Of a stretch of 64,000 nt of DNA, positions 8,910-17,587 are shown piece by piece. Source of the stretch: Dysgonomonas sp. PF1-14 (GTDB lineage Bacteria > Bacteroidota > Bacteroidia > Bacteroidales > Dysgonomonadaceae). Location: positions 124,001-188,000 of the forward strand of contig NZ_JARXWN010000008.1 in assembly GCF_029892965.1 (NCBI RefSeq), in the 5' to 3' direction. The notes under the pieces are model-generated. The model made no database searches. It was given only the letters and a program-made list of their open reading frames with translations, and was not told the DNA's origin. The translations under genes and the position numbers were made by a program. Within the stretch, counting starts at the first letter, position 1. Every line of letters starts with the position of its first letter.

Positions 8910-9911
8910 ATGGCAAAGTCCTTTAACACAGATGCTAAGGTTTTAATTAGAAATAAGTGGGATAAACCTTTACTCAATCTATTAGAAAGAAAAACAGGTA
9001 ATAAGCTTGTTTACTTAGGGTTACCATCTCCAGAAGCCGAAGATATCGAAGCTTGGATTGAGCATTTGAAAATAGTAATTGCTTTTCAGTGTAGAAAATA
9101 CGGGATACAATCAGATGTTCTGCAAGAACGGGAAGATGTTATGCGCTTACATGAAAAGCTTTTAGCGTATGAGCGGCAAATGCAACTGGAAAACTTTATT
9201 GTCTATGATGGATACATTGAAGAAGTTGTTCTTCGAGGATATGATAATTCTCCAGATACGGTTATTCCATTTGAATTAAAGGATATCGTAACTGTTTATA
9301 ATCTGGACTTTTGTAACAATATAACTTCTCCTATCGAATTTTTAGACAAAGGTGGGAATATTCAGAAAGCATATAAATTTAATGCAGTCAAAGAATTATT
9401 GCAAATACAACATAAACTAGCTCCTGTATCTAGCAAATTTGTACTTTTTTTGACTGTTCATTCTAGTTATAAAGGTGGGGAATTAGATGATTTTATTAAT
9501 CCAACAAAGCAGTCTGATGCTCAAATCAAGGAGTTATTGAATAAATACAAGGCATTACCCAAAGAAGAGCAAAATCAAAAAATTGTTCAGTTGTTTGTTA
9601 TACATACTTTAAAATCATTTTTTAGAGTCTATAATCTAGTGCCTCATTTTTTGCCTACAATTTACTATAAGGGATTAGGGGATCAAGGATTATTGCATTT
9701 CTCAGTTATTGGTACTGTTTCGGAATCCTGTGCAGGAGGCGAAACAATATGGTATCAAGATGTAGCTAATCTTTGTGCTGAAAAAAGAATTACAATCGAA
9801 AATGATGAATTTTCTATTATATCCTGTGAAGACATTGAACATATAGATATCAAGACTCAACCTGTAGAGCATTTTTGTCAATCAAGAACATATTCGCAGT
9901 TATGGCAATAA
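8910..9911 (+). CDS. uncharacterised protein, middle gene of ATPase/radical SAM operon
   Basis: A 333-residue soluble protein that I do not recognise. Visible conserved-looking stretches are YLGLPSPEAEDIEAWIEHL near the N-terminus, YDGYIEEVVLRGYD, VTVYNLDFCNNITSP near residues 133-147, KFVLFLTVHSSY, and SFFRVYNLVPHFLPTIYYKG. The YNLDFCN motif after an alternating strand pattern is reminiscent of Rossmann-type methyltransferase motifs, but I do not see a clear SAM-binding glycine loop. It starts four bases after the ATPase stop and overlaps the radical SAM start by ten bases, so it belongs to one translationally coupled unit. It might be the substrate-binding subunit. Confidence 0.7.
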   Translation: MAKSFNTDAKVLIRNKWDKPLLNLLERKTGNKLVYLGLPSPEAEDIEAWIEHLKIVIAFQCRKYGIQSDVLQEREDVMRLHEKLLAYERQMQLENFIVYDGYIEEVVLRGYDNSPDTVIPFELKDIVTVYNLDFCNNITSPIEFLDKGGNIQKAYKFNAVKELLQIQHKLAPVSSKFVLFLTVHSSYKGGELDDFINPTKQSDAQIKELLNKYKALPKEEQNQKIVQLFVIHTLKSFFRVYNLVPHFLPTIYYKGLGDQGLLHFSVIGTVSESCAGGETIWYQDVANLCAEKRITIENDEFSIISCEDIEHIDIKTQPVEHFCQSRTYSQLWQ

Positions 9912-11716
9912 AAAGAAATGTCTTATTATTAGAACCGAACTATAAAAATAAATATCCTCCAATTGGATTGATGAAACTCGCAACTTATCATCGCCAGATT
10001 GGAGACCATGTAACCTTTTATAAAGGAAGCATGAAAGAATTTATAATAAAGCAAGCTACTCAACTATGTATTGCTGATTTATCATTGATAAGACCCGAAA
10101 AAGATTGGAATTTTCAATACGATAGAATTTGGAATTATATAAAAACAAGAAGAAAAACTCATTTAGAGGGTCTTGAGAAAGATGAAAAAAGTGTTCTTTG
10201 CAAATACAAAGACTACTATTGGAAAAAAGAGTATATAAAGAATCCTATATGGGATAGAATTTGTATAACAACGCTATTTACATTCTATTGGGATGTGACA
10301 ATTGAAACAATAAAATTCGCCAAAGATTTAGTTAAGACTCCCTCTGAATTATGGATAGGTGGAGTTATGTCTACAATTTTGCATAATGAAATCAAAGAAG
10401 AGACTGGAGTTAATTCTTGGAAAGGATTGATGAATAAAAAACATATTCTAGATAAGGATAATGATTTTATTATAGATGAAATGTCTTTAGACTATTCTAT
10501 ACTTGACGAAATTGACTATAAATACTCTAAAAGTAGCGCATATTATGGATATATGACGCGAGGCTGTATAAGAAAATGTCCTTTTTGCGCTGTCCCTACT
10601 TTAGAGCCAACTTTTAATAATTATATATCCTTAAAAGAAAAAATAGAACACACCAATCGCCTATTTGGAAGACAGCAGAATCTATTACTTTTAGACAATA
10701 ATGTTCTAGCCTCAGACTCCTTAACTGATATAGTTGAAGAAATTAAAAATCTAGGATTTTATTCAGGAGCGAAATATCTTGAACCGAATCAGTTGGATTT
10801 AGCTGTTAGAAATTTAAGGCTTGCCATAAATGACAAGGCTTATATTCAAAAATCGAAAGAGATATTGACAGGATTATTTAAAAGACTTCAAGGCCGAAAG
10901 AAAGATGAATTTATGACTATTCTCAATAAATATGATGTTGAGAATATAGCAATAATCACAAAATCTAAAATACTAGAAATATATCCTCATATTCATAGCT
11001 ATTATGACGAATTTCATAATAGGAAGAAACCTAAGCAGAGATTTATTGACTTTAATCAAGGGTTAGATGCCAGGCTTATTAATGATACAAATATGGCTCT
11101 GTTAAGCCAAATAGCAATACGTCCAATGAGAATTGCATTTGATAGTATTAAAGACCAAAACAAGTATTTATCAGCCATAAACTGTGCCGCAAAGCACGAT
11201 ATAAAACATTTTTCAAATTATTTGCTATACAATTTCAAAGATACACCAATAGAGTTATATCAAAGATTGAAGCTAAATGTCGATTTATGTGAAGAATTGA
11301 ATGTTAATATTTATTCATTCCCTATGAAATACCACCCTATAAGCGATAATTTGTTTTATGCTAATAGAAATTATCTGGGGAGGAATTGGAATAGAAAATT
11401 TATTCGTGCAATTCAAACGATATTAAACGCAACAAAAGGAAAGGTTGGAAGAGGTAAAAGCTTCTTTATCGAAGCTTTTGGCGAAAATGAGGAGGTCTTT
11501 ACGGAATTATTATATATGCCTGAGCCATTTATTTTATATCGCAAATTCTTTAGAGAAAATGGATTTACAGAGAAATGGAGAGAAGCTTTTTACAATCTAT
11601 CCATAGAAGAAAGAGAATTGGCTAAGGAAATTATATCAACTAATATTTTCAAAACAGAAGAGCCTATATCTGACGATATTAAAAAATTATTAGATTATTA
11701 TAGCATTACATGCTAA
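9902..11716 (+). CDS. radical SAM protein (B12-binding-type architecture)
   Basis: A 604-residue protein from ATG 9902, which overlaps the previous stop; the longer frame from 9875 is less likely. The N-terminus (NVLLLEPNYKNKYPPIGLMKLATYHR) resembles the cobalamin-binding-type domain of class B radical SAM enzymes, although no cobalamin DxHxxG is obvious. The radical SAM cluster motif CIRKCPFC (C222, C226, C229) follows RG, as is usual. A long insertion of about 100 residues separates the cluster from the later barrel strands (DFNQGLDARL, RIAFDSI, NIYSFPMKYHP). It should use a 4Fe-4S cluster and S-adenosylmethionine for radical chemistry; the substrate is unknown. It is the last gene of the ATPase operon. 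Confidence 0.85.
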   Translation: MAIKRNVLLLEPNYKNKYPPIGLMKLATYHRQIGDHVTFYKGSMKEFIIKQATQLCIADLSLIRPEKDWNFQYDRIWNYIKTRRKTHLEGLEKDEKSVLCKYKDYYWKKEYIKNPIWDRICITTLFTFYWDVTIETIKFAKDLVKTPSELWIGGVMSTILHNEIKEETGVNSWKGLMNKKHILDKDNDFIIDEMSLDYSILDEIDYKYSKSSAYYGYMTRGCIRKCPFCAVPTLEPTFNNYISLKEKIEHTNRLFGRQQNLLLLDNNVLASDSLTDIVEEIKNLGFYSGAKYLEPNQLDLAVRNLRLAINDKAYIQKSKEILTGLFKRLQGRKKDEFMTILNKYDVENIAIITKSKILEIYPHIHSYYDEFHNRKKPKQRFIDFNQGLDARLINDTNMALLSQIAIRPMRIAFDSIKDQNKYLSAINCAAKHDIKHFSNYLLYNFKDTPIELYQRLKLNVDLCEELNVNIYSFPMKYHPISDNLFYANRNYLGRNWNRKFIRAIQTILNATKGKVGRGKSFFIEAFGENEEVFTELLYMPEPFILYRKFFRENGFTEKWREAFYNLSIEERELAKEIISTNIFKTEEPISDDIKKLLDYYSITC

Positions 11717-11723
11717 AGTTGAT

Positions 11724-11879
11724 ACTCGATCATACAATTTCTACTGTCAGATGAAATTCAACCTCAAAATACATTTTTTTCTTTCAAATCCCCTCCCCAA
11801 AAGCCCTTAGAGGGCGTTTGAAAGAGAAAAATGTTGTCAGATTAGCTGAAACTTATTTTGAGTGTCTGTAAGATCGAGT
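11724..11879. repeat. nested inverted repeat between convergent genes
   Basis: Three nested arms are visible: ACTCGATC/GATCGAGT (11724-11731 and 11872-11879), CTCAAAATA/TATTTTGAG (11763-11771 and 11854-11862), and a 16-bp pair with one mismatch (11773-11788 and 11817-11832). The central loop contains GCCCTTAGAGGGC. The structure lies between the convergent radical SAM and UPF0489 genes. It could be a bidirectional terminator, but at about 155 bp it is larger than needed and could also be a small non-autonomous (MITE-like) insertion. Confidence 0.65.
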
Positions 11880-11978
11880 CCCATTTTTTACACATTACAC
11901 GAGAAAATGTAGTGATTAAAGATAAGACTATACATTTGAAAAATATATCGTTAGCTCTTACATAAAGAACTAATTGAT

Positions 11979-12803
11979 TCAACCTTTCGAATGTTTCCAA
12001 TTAGTATGTTTTTCCCATTGCCAAGCATAATTTGAAAAAAGAGAAGGTTTAAAATATAGTCTATCAATAATTTCCAATATTTTATTAGCCTTGAGCAGAC
12101 CTCCAGTATGTTCTGGTTCTATAGCAATTGTAAATCCTTGCAATCGCTGGAATATCCAAGAAATTAGAGGACGCTCAATTTTTAGCATTTCAATTATCTC
12201 TTTTTTTGGCATATAGCTAAAATTCTTACCTACAGCATTTAGAGGATTGTTTATTGTAAAATAATCAAGGTCGATGTCAAAATAGACTTTACTTTCAGAT
12301 GATTTTAACAAATAGTTTTCTAATTCATCGTAATCCTTAAACCTTTTTATTATGTGTTCATTACCATATTTATCGATATATGACTGATCTTCCCATCTAT
12401 GATCAGAGCCTTGTCTGCAATGAACATAAATGTTTCCAATTAAATTTAAGTATGCAGCAGCTACAATTTGTTCATCATTTATATGAGACAGATTAGCCCA
12501 TGCATATAAAGAAACATCTTTGTTGGAAGAAATATCCAATACATCAAGCCATTTCTTTTGTCCTTTTGTCGGCCAAGCTAAGTCTTGATGCCAGTCAACT
12601 GATACAAGACAAGGTGGGTTTGATTTTGGTTCTTTCGTTAGTATACGCCTAGTCCATTTATTCCAAAAGAAGAAAGCATATCTATGATCATAGAATAATG
12701 ATAGTTCTATTCCATTTCCTGCTTCCAAAAATGGATGCGATAAATTTTGAGTTAAAGTTCCCGGAGGAGTTATATATTCATCATTATGAAAGTGTAATTC
12801 CAT
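11979..12803 (-). CDS. UPF0489-family protein, arginase-like fold
   Basis: A 274-residue protein with the metal-ligand pattern of the arginase/deacetylase fold in UPF0489 (C5orf22-like) proteins: VDWHQDLAW at 69-77 (D70, H72, D74), FDIDLDYF at 175-182 and EPEHTGG at 229-235. The bacterial peptide arginase OspR, which turns arginine into ornithine in ribosomal peptides, belongs to this family. It is convergent with the radical SAM operon, and no precursor-peptide gene was recognised nearby. All metal-binding motifs appear intact, so a hydrolase acting on guanidino or amide groups is a fair inference. The substrate is unknown. Confidence 0.75.
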   Translation of the reverse strand: MELHFHNDEYITPPGTLTQNLSHPFLEAGNGIELSLFYDHRYAFFFWNKWTRRILTKEPKSNPPCLVSVDWHQDLAWPTKGQKKWLDVLDISSNKDVSLYAWANLSHINDEQIVAAAYLNLIGNIYVHCRQGSDHRWEDQSYIDKYGNEHIIKRFKDYDELENYLLKSSESKVYFDIDLDYFTINNPLNAVGKNFSYMPKKEIIEMLKIERPLISWIFQRLQGFTIAIEPEHTGGLLKANKILEIIDRLYFKPSLFSNYAWQWEKHTNWKHSKG

Positions 12804-12833
12804 ATATTGTTCTATTTTTAGTATAAATGTTTC

Positions 12834-13388
12834 TTACTCCATCATGCATTCTTTTACCAACCTTTCAATTTCTTCCCTTTGTTCTTCTGAAGAACAAAAT
12901 GCATAACTTTCGATAATCAAACGTGTTGCCGTTAATCCCTGCCTATGAGGGTCTAAGTCTTCGTCTGTCAGTAGGAATAGGCAACGTAAGGCTTCTTTTG
13001 GAAAATCGGTTCGTCTATTTTCCAAATAATCCGTTATCTGGCTGAATACATCATTGTAAGTTTCTATAAAATGAGGACTCTGTTGCAAACTTTTTGTCCT
13101 TTCCCTGTTTCTTAAGATGACCTCATTCATTGTCTCTGCAAAACAAAAAACCGCAACTTTCCTGTAATCGGTTTCTCCGACCATACTGCTATACTTCATT
13201 CCCGTAAGAATATATTCTTCGAATGGTATTCCGTTTTCCAGAATATTGTCTATTTCTTTAAAAAGACTTTGCTGGTCTTCATATGGCCTTTCCTCGATGA
13301 AATAACGAAAAGTTCTTGTACGTCTTACTTCTTCCATGGATTGCTCTCGCTGTTCAGCCGGTACCCTATAGTATAAGTCTTGTCCCAT
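12834..13388 (-). CDS. hypothetical protein
   Basis: A 184-residue soluble, mostly helical, charged protein with no family I recognise. It begins MGQDLYYRVPAEQREQ and ends with an acidic and basic helical segment. No signal peptide or membrane segment is present. It lies 30 bp upstream of the UPF0489 gene on the same strand and is probably co-transcribed with it. It is divergent from the HU gene, with a 97-bp spacer between the starts. It may be an accessory subunit or regulator of the UPF0489 protein, but this rests on position only. Confidence 0.6.
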   Translation of the reverse strand: MGQDLYYRVPAEQREQSMEEVRRTRTFRYFIEERPYEDQQSLFKEIDNILENGIPFEEYILTGMKYSSMVGETDYRKVAVFCFAETMNEVILRNRERTKSLQQSPHFIETYNDVFSQITDYLENRRTDFPKEALRCLFLLTDEDLDPHRQGLTATRLIIESYAFCSSEEQREEIERLVKECMME

Positions 13389-13485
13389 TTATAAGTGCTT
13401 TTAATAATTTGTGCCTGTGCATTATTTATCAGGTAAGGAAATAATAAATGCCTTTGCAAGGTAACAAATAATTTATAATCAGACT

Positions 13486-13719
13486 ATGACTAAAGCAGAT
13501 TTAGTGGCACAGATTGCCCAGAACACAGGGATAGACAGAGTATCTGTCCTCAAAATTGTTGAATCATTTATGGAAGAAGTAAAACTATCTTTAGAAAAAG
13601 GTAAAAATGTATATTTAAGAGGTTTCGGTAGTTTTATTATTAAGGAAAGGGCAGAAAAGACAGCACGTAATATATCCAAGAATACAACAATTATTATACC
13701 TGCCCATTATGCAATGTAA
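13486..13719 (+). pseudogene. HU/IHF-type DNA-binding protein, 5' part (gene interrupted)
   Basis: Encodes MTKADLVAQIAQNTGIDR... through the conserved RGFGSF (about residue 50) and ARNISKNTTIIIPAH, the standard Bacteroidetes HU family sequence. After H74 it diverges to YAM and stops, where family members continue with about 15 residues of the type xxPAFKPSKSF. The missing C-terminus (VVPAFKPSKSFKIG) is found in frame at 29142-29186, 15.4 kb away, behind a second copy of TGCCCAT. Thus the gene was cut by insertion of the recombinase element at 13708-29134. The 77-residue product keeps the DNA-binding arm but lacks the final helix, so it may be unstable. Confidence 0.9.
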
Positions 13720-13734
13720 ATTATTATGTAAAGC
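13701..13734 (+). repeat. left end of the recombinase element: 34-bp inverted repeat
   Basis: These 34 bases occur as an exact reverse complement at 29081-29114. The first seven (TGCCCAT, 13701-13707) are HU codons and also recur directly at 29135-29141, marking the target duplication or crossover core. The remaining 27 bp are the element terminus. A related inverted segment, CTTTACATAAATAA at 13780-13793, faces TTATTATGTAAAG at 13721-13733 and may be an additional recombinase arm site or terminator behind the last recombinase gene. Confidence 0.9.
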
Positions 13735-13798
13735 TGACTAGCACTATTTGTTGAAGATTAACAAGATACACTCTGTCAACTTTACATAAATAATTATT

Positions 13799-14812
13799 TC
13801 AAAATGCCTTAAGCCACTTTAGTATATCTGTATTACTTTCCCAGATGGGCTTCTCAGCCGGACTAATATCAACATACGCACTTTCTATAGCCCTTCGTTT
13901 TTGTTTTGAATCTGCTCTAGCGTAAACTTCCGTAGTCTTTACAGATACATGCCCTAAAATATCCCGGATATATACAATATTAACCCCGGCCTGGAGTAAG
14001 TGCATCGCTTTTGAATGTCTCATTGTGTGACAACTGATCTTTTCAGGTATCAATCTATCATCTATTAATCTTGCCTGTGCTGCATATTTTTGTAAGATGT
14101 AATTTATTCCGGCACGAGTGAGTTTTTCTCTCCATACATTATGAAATAGAGGATACATGCTTATTGCAGGAGAATCCATTCCCGACTCTTTCATATAAAT
14201 ACGCAAATGTTTTATCTGAGCATCCAGCATAGGTACAATCCTCATTTTATTTCCTTTTCCGACTATTCTTATAGTAGGAGGATTATGTAATTGGAGCATG
14301 GATGGTGTTAAATCTATTATCTCCTGAACCCGTGCTCCTGCATCATACATAAGTGATAAAAGAGCCAAATCTCTGCGACCTTGGATCGTAGTTGTATCAG
14401 GCTGCTGTAATAATAGCTTGATACCGTCAACGGATAAATAGTTAATGCTCTTATGTTCTTCTTTCTTACATCTTATCGATAATATACGCTGTGACTCAAA
14501 GATGGAATCAATATTTTCATATTGCAGGAACTTATAGAAAGAGTGTATGGCAGCAAGCCGGTTATTCCTTGTTGAGTTATTACACTTACGAGTCACTTGT
14601 AGCCAGTCAAGAAACTCAACAACAACCTCTTTTGAGATTTTATTAATTGTTAGTTTTTCTATTCTCATCTGTTTTTCATTCCGTAGAAAATTTAATAATA
14701 AAACAAAAGTATCCCTGTAAGAGGATATAGTATTTTTACCTGATCCTTTCTCATCGGGTAAGTATCTGGTCAAAAATGCAGATACATATTTAGCAAAATC
14801 TGTTGGTTGCAT
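13799..14812 (-). CDS. tyrosine recombinase, third of trio (RitC-like)
   Basis: A 337-residue tyrosine recombinase from ATG 14812, two bases after the upstream recombinase stop; a TTG-started extension to 14839 is possible. It has an N-terminal SAM-like core-binding domain (FLTRYLPDEKGSG...SSYRDTF) and a catalytic domain. Conserved residues are the Arg in DAGARVQEIIDL, HTMRHSKAMHLL (HxxR), LGHVSVKTTEVYAR (H/W position and nucleophile Tyr), and a Lys in the beta-hairpin (VGKGNKMR). The catalytic set looks complete. It lies next to the left end of the element and is translated in a coupled chain with the other two recombinases. Confidence 0.9.
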   Translation of the reverse strand: MQPTDFAKYVSAFLTRYLPDEKGSGKNTISSYRDTFVLLLNFLRNEKQMRIEKLTINKISKEVVVEFLDWLQVTRKCNNSTRNNRLAAIHSFYKFLQYENIDSIFESQRILSIRCKKEEHKSINYLSVDGIKLLLQQPDTTTIQGRRDLALLSLMYDAGARVQEIIDLTPSMLQLHNPPTIRIVGKGNKMRIVPMLDAQIKHLRIYMKESGMDSPAISMYPLFHNVWREKLTRAGINYILQKYAAQARLIDDRLIPEKISCHTMRHSKAMHLLQAGVNIVYIRDILGHVSVKTTEVYARADSKQKRRAIESAYVDISPAEKPIWESNTDILKWLKAF

Positions 14813-14814
14813 AT

Positions 14815-15780
14815 CTATTGAGGAAATACGTTTAAACAAGTCATATCAATATCTTTCTGTAGTTCGGGATAAATCATAGATGTCAGTCTTACATAATGGT
14901 TCGTAGCATTCAAAGACTGATGTCCCAGATAGGTAGATAATATTGGAAGTGAAACATAAATATCTATTCCCGAATCAGCCATCTGCATTAGAGAATGGCA
15001 CGCAAAAGTATGCCTGAGATCATGTATGCGTGGTTTTCGAGATCTATCTGTATAAGTAATCCCTGCTTCGTCAAGGCACATATTAAACCAACGTCCTAAA
15101 CAAGATGTATATTTGACGGCTTCTCCGTTTAATTTGACAAAAAAACTATTTGATTGATTCGGTTTAACAGGAAGTTGATTTTTATAGAACAGGTAGTCCT
15201 TGAGTACCAGCGACAATGTGCCTGAAAAAGGAATAACCCGTTCTTTACCGTTTTTACTATCTCTGACGCATAGATAATTTCCCTCCAGATTAACATCTTG
15301 TTCTTTGAGAGCCAGAGCCTCGCTAATACGTAGCCCTGTTCCATATAGTAATCTCAATAATGTAGGAATACTGAATATGGTTGAGTTCAGAAAAGTCAGT
15401 CTTAGAGCCAAATGGTCAGCCGCATCGAAAATCGCATGTATCTCTTTAGGTGAATATATGTATGGGATGAATGTGTTTTGGGGAAATGGTATTTGTTTTG
15501 GCACATATGAAGAATACCCCAGATCATTCATATAAGAAGAGAATTGACATAACAGACAAATCCGGCTATATCTGTATGATTCTGTTTCGTTTTCTTTCTT
15601 TTTGCACCAAGCCTCGGTTAATGCTTTTGTAATTCCGGGCTCCGATTCATTCCGATCGAAAGCTAATTTGTCAAATAATGAAAGGATTATCTCTTCTTTA
15701 CCGTATTTAAAGCCCAAGGTTCGCTTCATTGAGATAAAGCCAACAATGTGAGTCCCATAAATACTATTAAAGTGCCTCAT
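14815..15780 (-). CDS. tyrosine recombinase, second of trio (RitB-like)
   Basis: A 321-residue recombinase from ATG 15780, chosen because a strong ribosome-binding site (AAAGGAGGAACG) lies seven bases upstream; the frame extends further up inside the first recombinase. The catalytic motifs are YGTGLRISEALAL (Arg I), HDLRHTFACHSL (HxxR) and YLGHQSLNATNHYVRL (His and Tyr). It overlaps the first recombinase by 14 bp and ends two bases before the third, so the trio is one transcript. It is shorter than its partners, as reported for RitB. Confidence 0.9.
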   Translation of the reverse strand: MRHFNSIYGTHIVGFISMKRTLGFKYGKEEIILSLFDKLAFDRNESEPGITKALTEAWCKKKENETESYRYSRICLLCQFSSYMNDLGYSSYVPKQIPFPQNTFIPYIYSPKEIHAIFDAADHLALRLTFLNSTIFSIPTLLRLLYGTGLRISEALALKEQDVNLEGNYLCVRDSKNGKERVIPFSGTLSLVLKDYLFYKNQLPVKPNQSNSFFVKLNGEAVKYTSCLGRWFNMCLDEAGITYTDRSRKPRIHDLRHTFACHSLMQMADSGIDIYVSLPILSTYLGHQSLNATNHYVRLTSMIYPELQKDIDMTCLNVFPQ

Positions 15781-17044
15781 AAAACGTTCCTCCTTTCTGG
15801 TTATAGAATGTTGAAGGTATAGCAGGAACATCCAGCATACAGTTTTGCATGGATTTAATATCAATCCGCAAATAATAGCGTGTAGAATCAGAATTTTTAT
15901 GTCCCAGTACTTCTGAAATAACAGATAAAACCGTATTTCTCTCTAACAGTCTGGAACTTAAACTATGCCGTAATGCATGAGAGCCATATTTTCTATTTCC
16001 TATATTGATTCCAGATCTTAGAAAGTTATGTTGCGCTATATGTGAGATGGCATGTCCATTGGCAAATCTCTCAAATGGGGGAACTGCTTTCAGGAAAACA
16101 TAGGGTTCATCTGATACAGGACGCCCATGACGCAAGTAATCAATAATGGCATTACCAATATCTGGTAATAATGGTAACTGAATATGTCTCCCTGTTTTAC
16201 ATTGTTCTAATTCTATTGTGGATGTGTCCCAATGAAGATTTTCAAACTTAAGATTTGCTATATCCGATGCACGCAGTCCTAATCTTACCAATATCAGGAT
16301 AATGGCATAATCCCTTTTACCTAAACCTGTATTACGCTTTATTGAAGAAAGAAGGGTATCTATCTCCTGGCTTGAATAAATAGACGGTAATTTAGGTTGG
16401 ATAATACGTTTGTATTTTGGTAATTTAGATGCTATATCGGTATTGATATAATGATGAGTGTATAGATATTTGCAGAAACATCTAAGAGATTGTAGAAGCC
16501 ACTCTGTTTGATGCCTTTTATGTGAATTAGGCTTTTTGATGAATTGGAGAAGGAATATTAAATCAATATCCTTTATAGAGGTTACATTATTAGCTTCGCA
16601 GTATTGAAAGAATATATAAAGATAACATTTTTGATTACTGATATAACCATATGAGACCCTTGCTTCATTCTGTTGATATAATAAATATTGAAGTATTAGT
16701 TCTCCAAGAGGACCATATAATTCACGTTTAGTCCGATGTCTTAACAGTATTTGTTTTGTAATACAATTCGTTTCATGGAATTCCTGTATTACATGTAAGG
16801 CCTTAAAGAAACTTCGTTCTCCTTTTGTCAATTCATCCATATGGCGGGCACCATAATAGTGGATAAGCAGTTTATCATAAATATCCTGCTCAAAAGTGTC
16901 AACATTATATAAATGCATGTATTCTCTTAAGCGTCTCCAGTGCCTTCGATAAACTTCTATTGTCCCTGTGGATAATAATAATTTAGTTTCAAGATAATGA
17001 GCTGCATCTGATATCAGCCTGTTGAAATTTTGGATTTTCTTCAT
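15767..17044 (-). CDS. tyrosine recombinase, first of trio (RitA-like)
   Basis: A 425-residue tyrosine recombinase, the longest of the three, as in RIT elements. The N-terminal 210 residues form an extended core-binding region. The catalytic domain shows LGLRASDIANL (Arg near 258), HALRHSLSSRLL (HxxR near 355-358) and LGHKNSDSTRYYLRID (His and Tyr near 390). All catalytic positions appear intact. It starts 543 bp after the toxin cargo on the same strand and is followed by the two partner recombinases with overlapping ends. The three proteins are expected to act together on the palindromic ends at 13701 and 29081-29141. Confidence 0.9.
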   Translation of the reverse strand: MKKIQNFNRLISDAAHYLETKLLLSTGTIEVYRRHWRRLREYMHLYNVDTFEQDIYDKLLIHYYGARHMDELTKGERSFFKALHVIQEFHETNCITKQILLRHRTKRELYGPLGELILQYLLYQQNEARVSYGYISNQKCYLYIFFQYCEANNVTSIKDIDLIFLLQFIKKPNSHKRHQTEWLLQSLRCFCKYLYTHHYINTDIASKLPKYKRIIQPKLPSIYSSQEIDTLLSSIKRNTGLGKRDYAIILILVRLGLRASDIANLKFENLHWDTSTIELEQCKTGRHIQLPLLPDIGNAIIDYLRHGRPVSDEPYVFLKAVPPFERFANGHAISHIAQHNFLRSGINIGNRKYGSHALRHSLSSRLLERNTVLSVISEVLGHKNSDSTRYYLRIDIKSMQNCMLDVPAIPSTFYNQKGGTFYEAL

Positions 17045-17587
17045 GTAATAGTGGTTTTTAGTTTTACATCTTATTTCCCGTATTAAACCGGGGATACTAA
17101 ATTAACTATTACTTCAATAGTAGCCTGTATAGACTAAGAGGTTTAATGAAACGATATTTTACCGTGGGTTTATATAGTAAATTATAATATATAATATACT
17201 TCGTGAAGAGTCATACATTAATATTTTACGGCAAGCTCCAGAGGTAAATTTAACTAAAAATAGACAAACCTGACTTCAGCTTTTATACTCCTTTTTGCTT
17301 GTTATGTTTTACCATACCTACAAATCATTTAACCCCTAATTTGACACATGAGAGTTAATCTTTCAGAATATTAGCTCGTTTATTTCGACTTTAATGATAC
17401 CCAAATAATAAAAACGGTTCTTAGGCCGTCTTTATTATTACTCATTTTTGAATATTTCAATGATTATAAGTCAGTTATACAACCATCCCCTAATCTGATA
17501 CATTACCACCATCCTGCCAAATATGCAACGTGACAGGATGATTTTTCAGTATCTGTAGATGCAACCCTTCAGAAATTATATCTCATT
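17045..17587. other. non-coding region between toxin cargo and recombinases
   Basis: No supported gene. It holds a strong terminator-like hairpin (17404-17439) and a degenerate direct repeat. CCCCTAATTTGACACAT near 17333 and CCCCTAATCTGATACAT near 17489 are each followed at a distance by CTTCAGAA-like sequence before 17588. The promoter of the recombinase trio must lie in the first few hundred bases. The repeat may mark an older junction in the cargo or a past immunity cassette whose gene was lost. Confidence 0.5.
17404..17439 (-). terminator. stem-loop terminator behind the Rhs cargo
   Basis: A 14-bp stem with one mismatch (17404-17417 paired with 17426-17439) and an 8-base loop. Read on the minus strand it ends in CCGTTTTTATTATT, so it fits an intrinsic terminator for the minus-strand toxin/immunity operon ending at 17588. 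Because it is nearly symmetrical, it could also work in the other direction. Confidence 0.65.

Noticed and set aside
9902-11716. Prokaryotic viperin (radical SAM nucleotide dehydratase)
   Set aside because: The length (604 aa), the N-terminal B12-type region and the absence of a partner nucleotide kinase do not fit viperins.
13486-13719. A naturally short 77-residue HU protein
   Set aside because: The conserved HU tail is present in frame at the other end of the inserted element, so the short form is the result of interruption.
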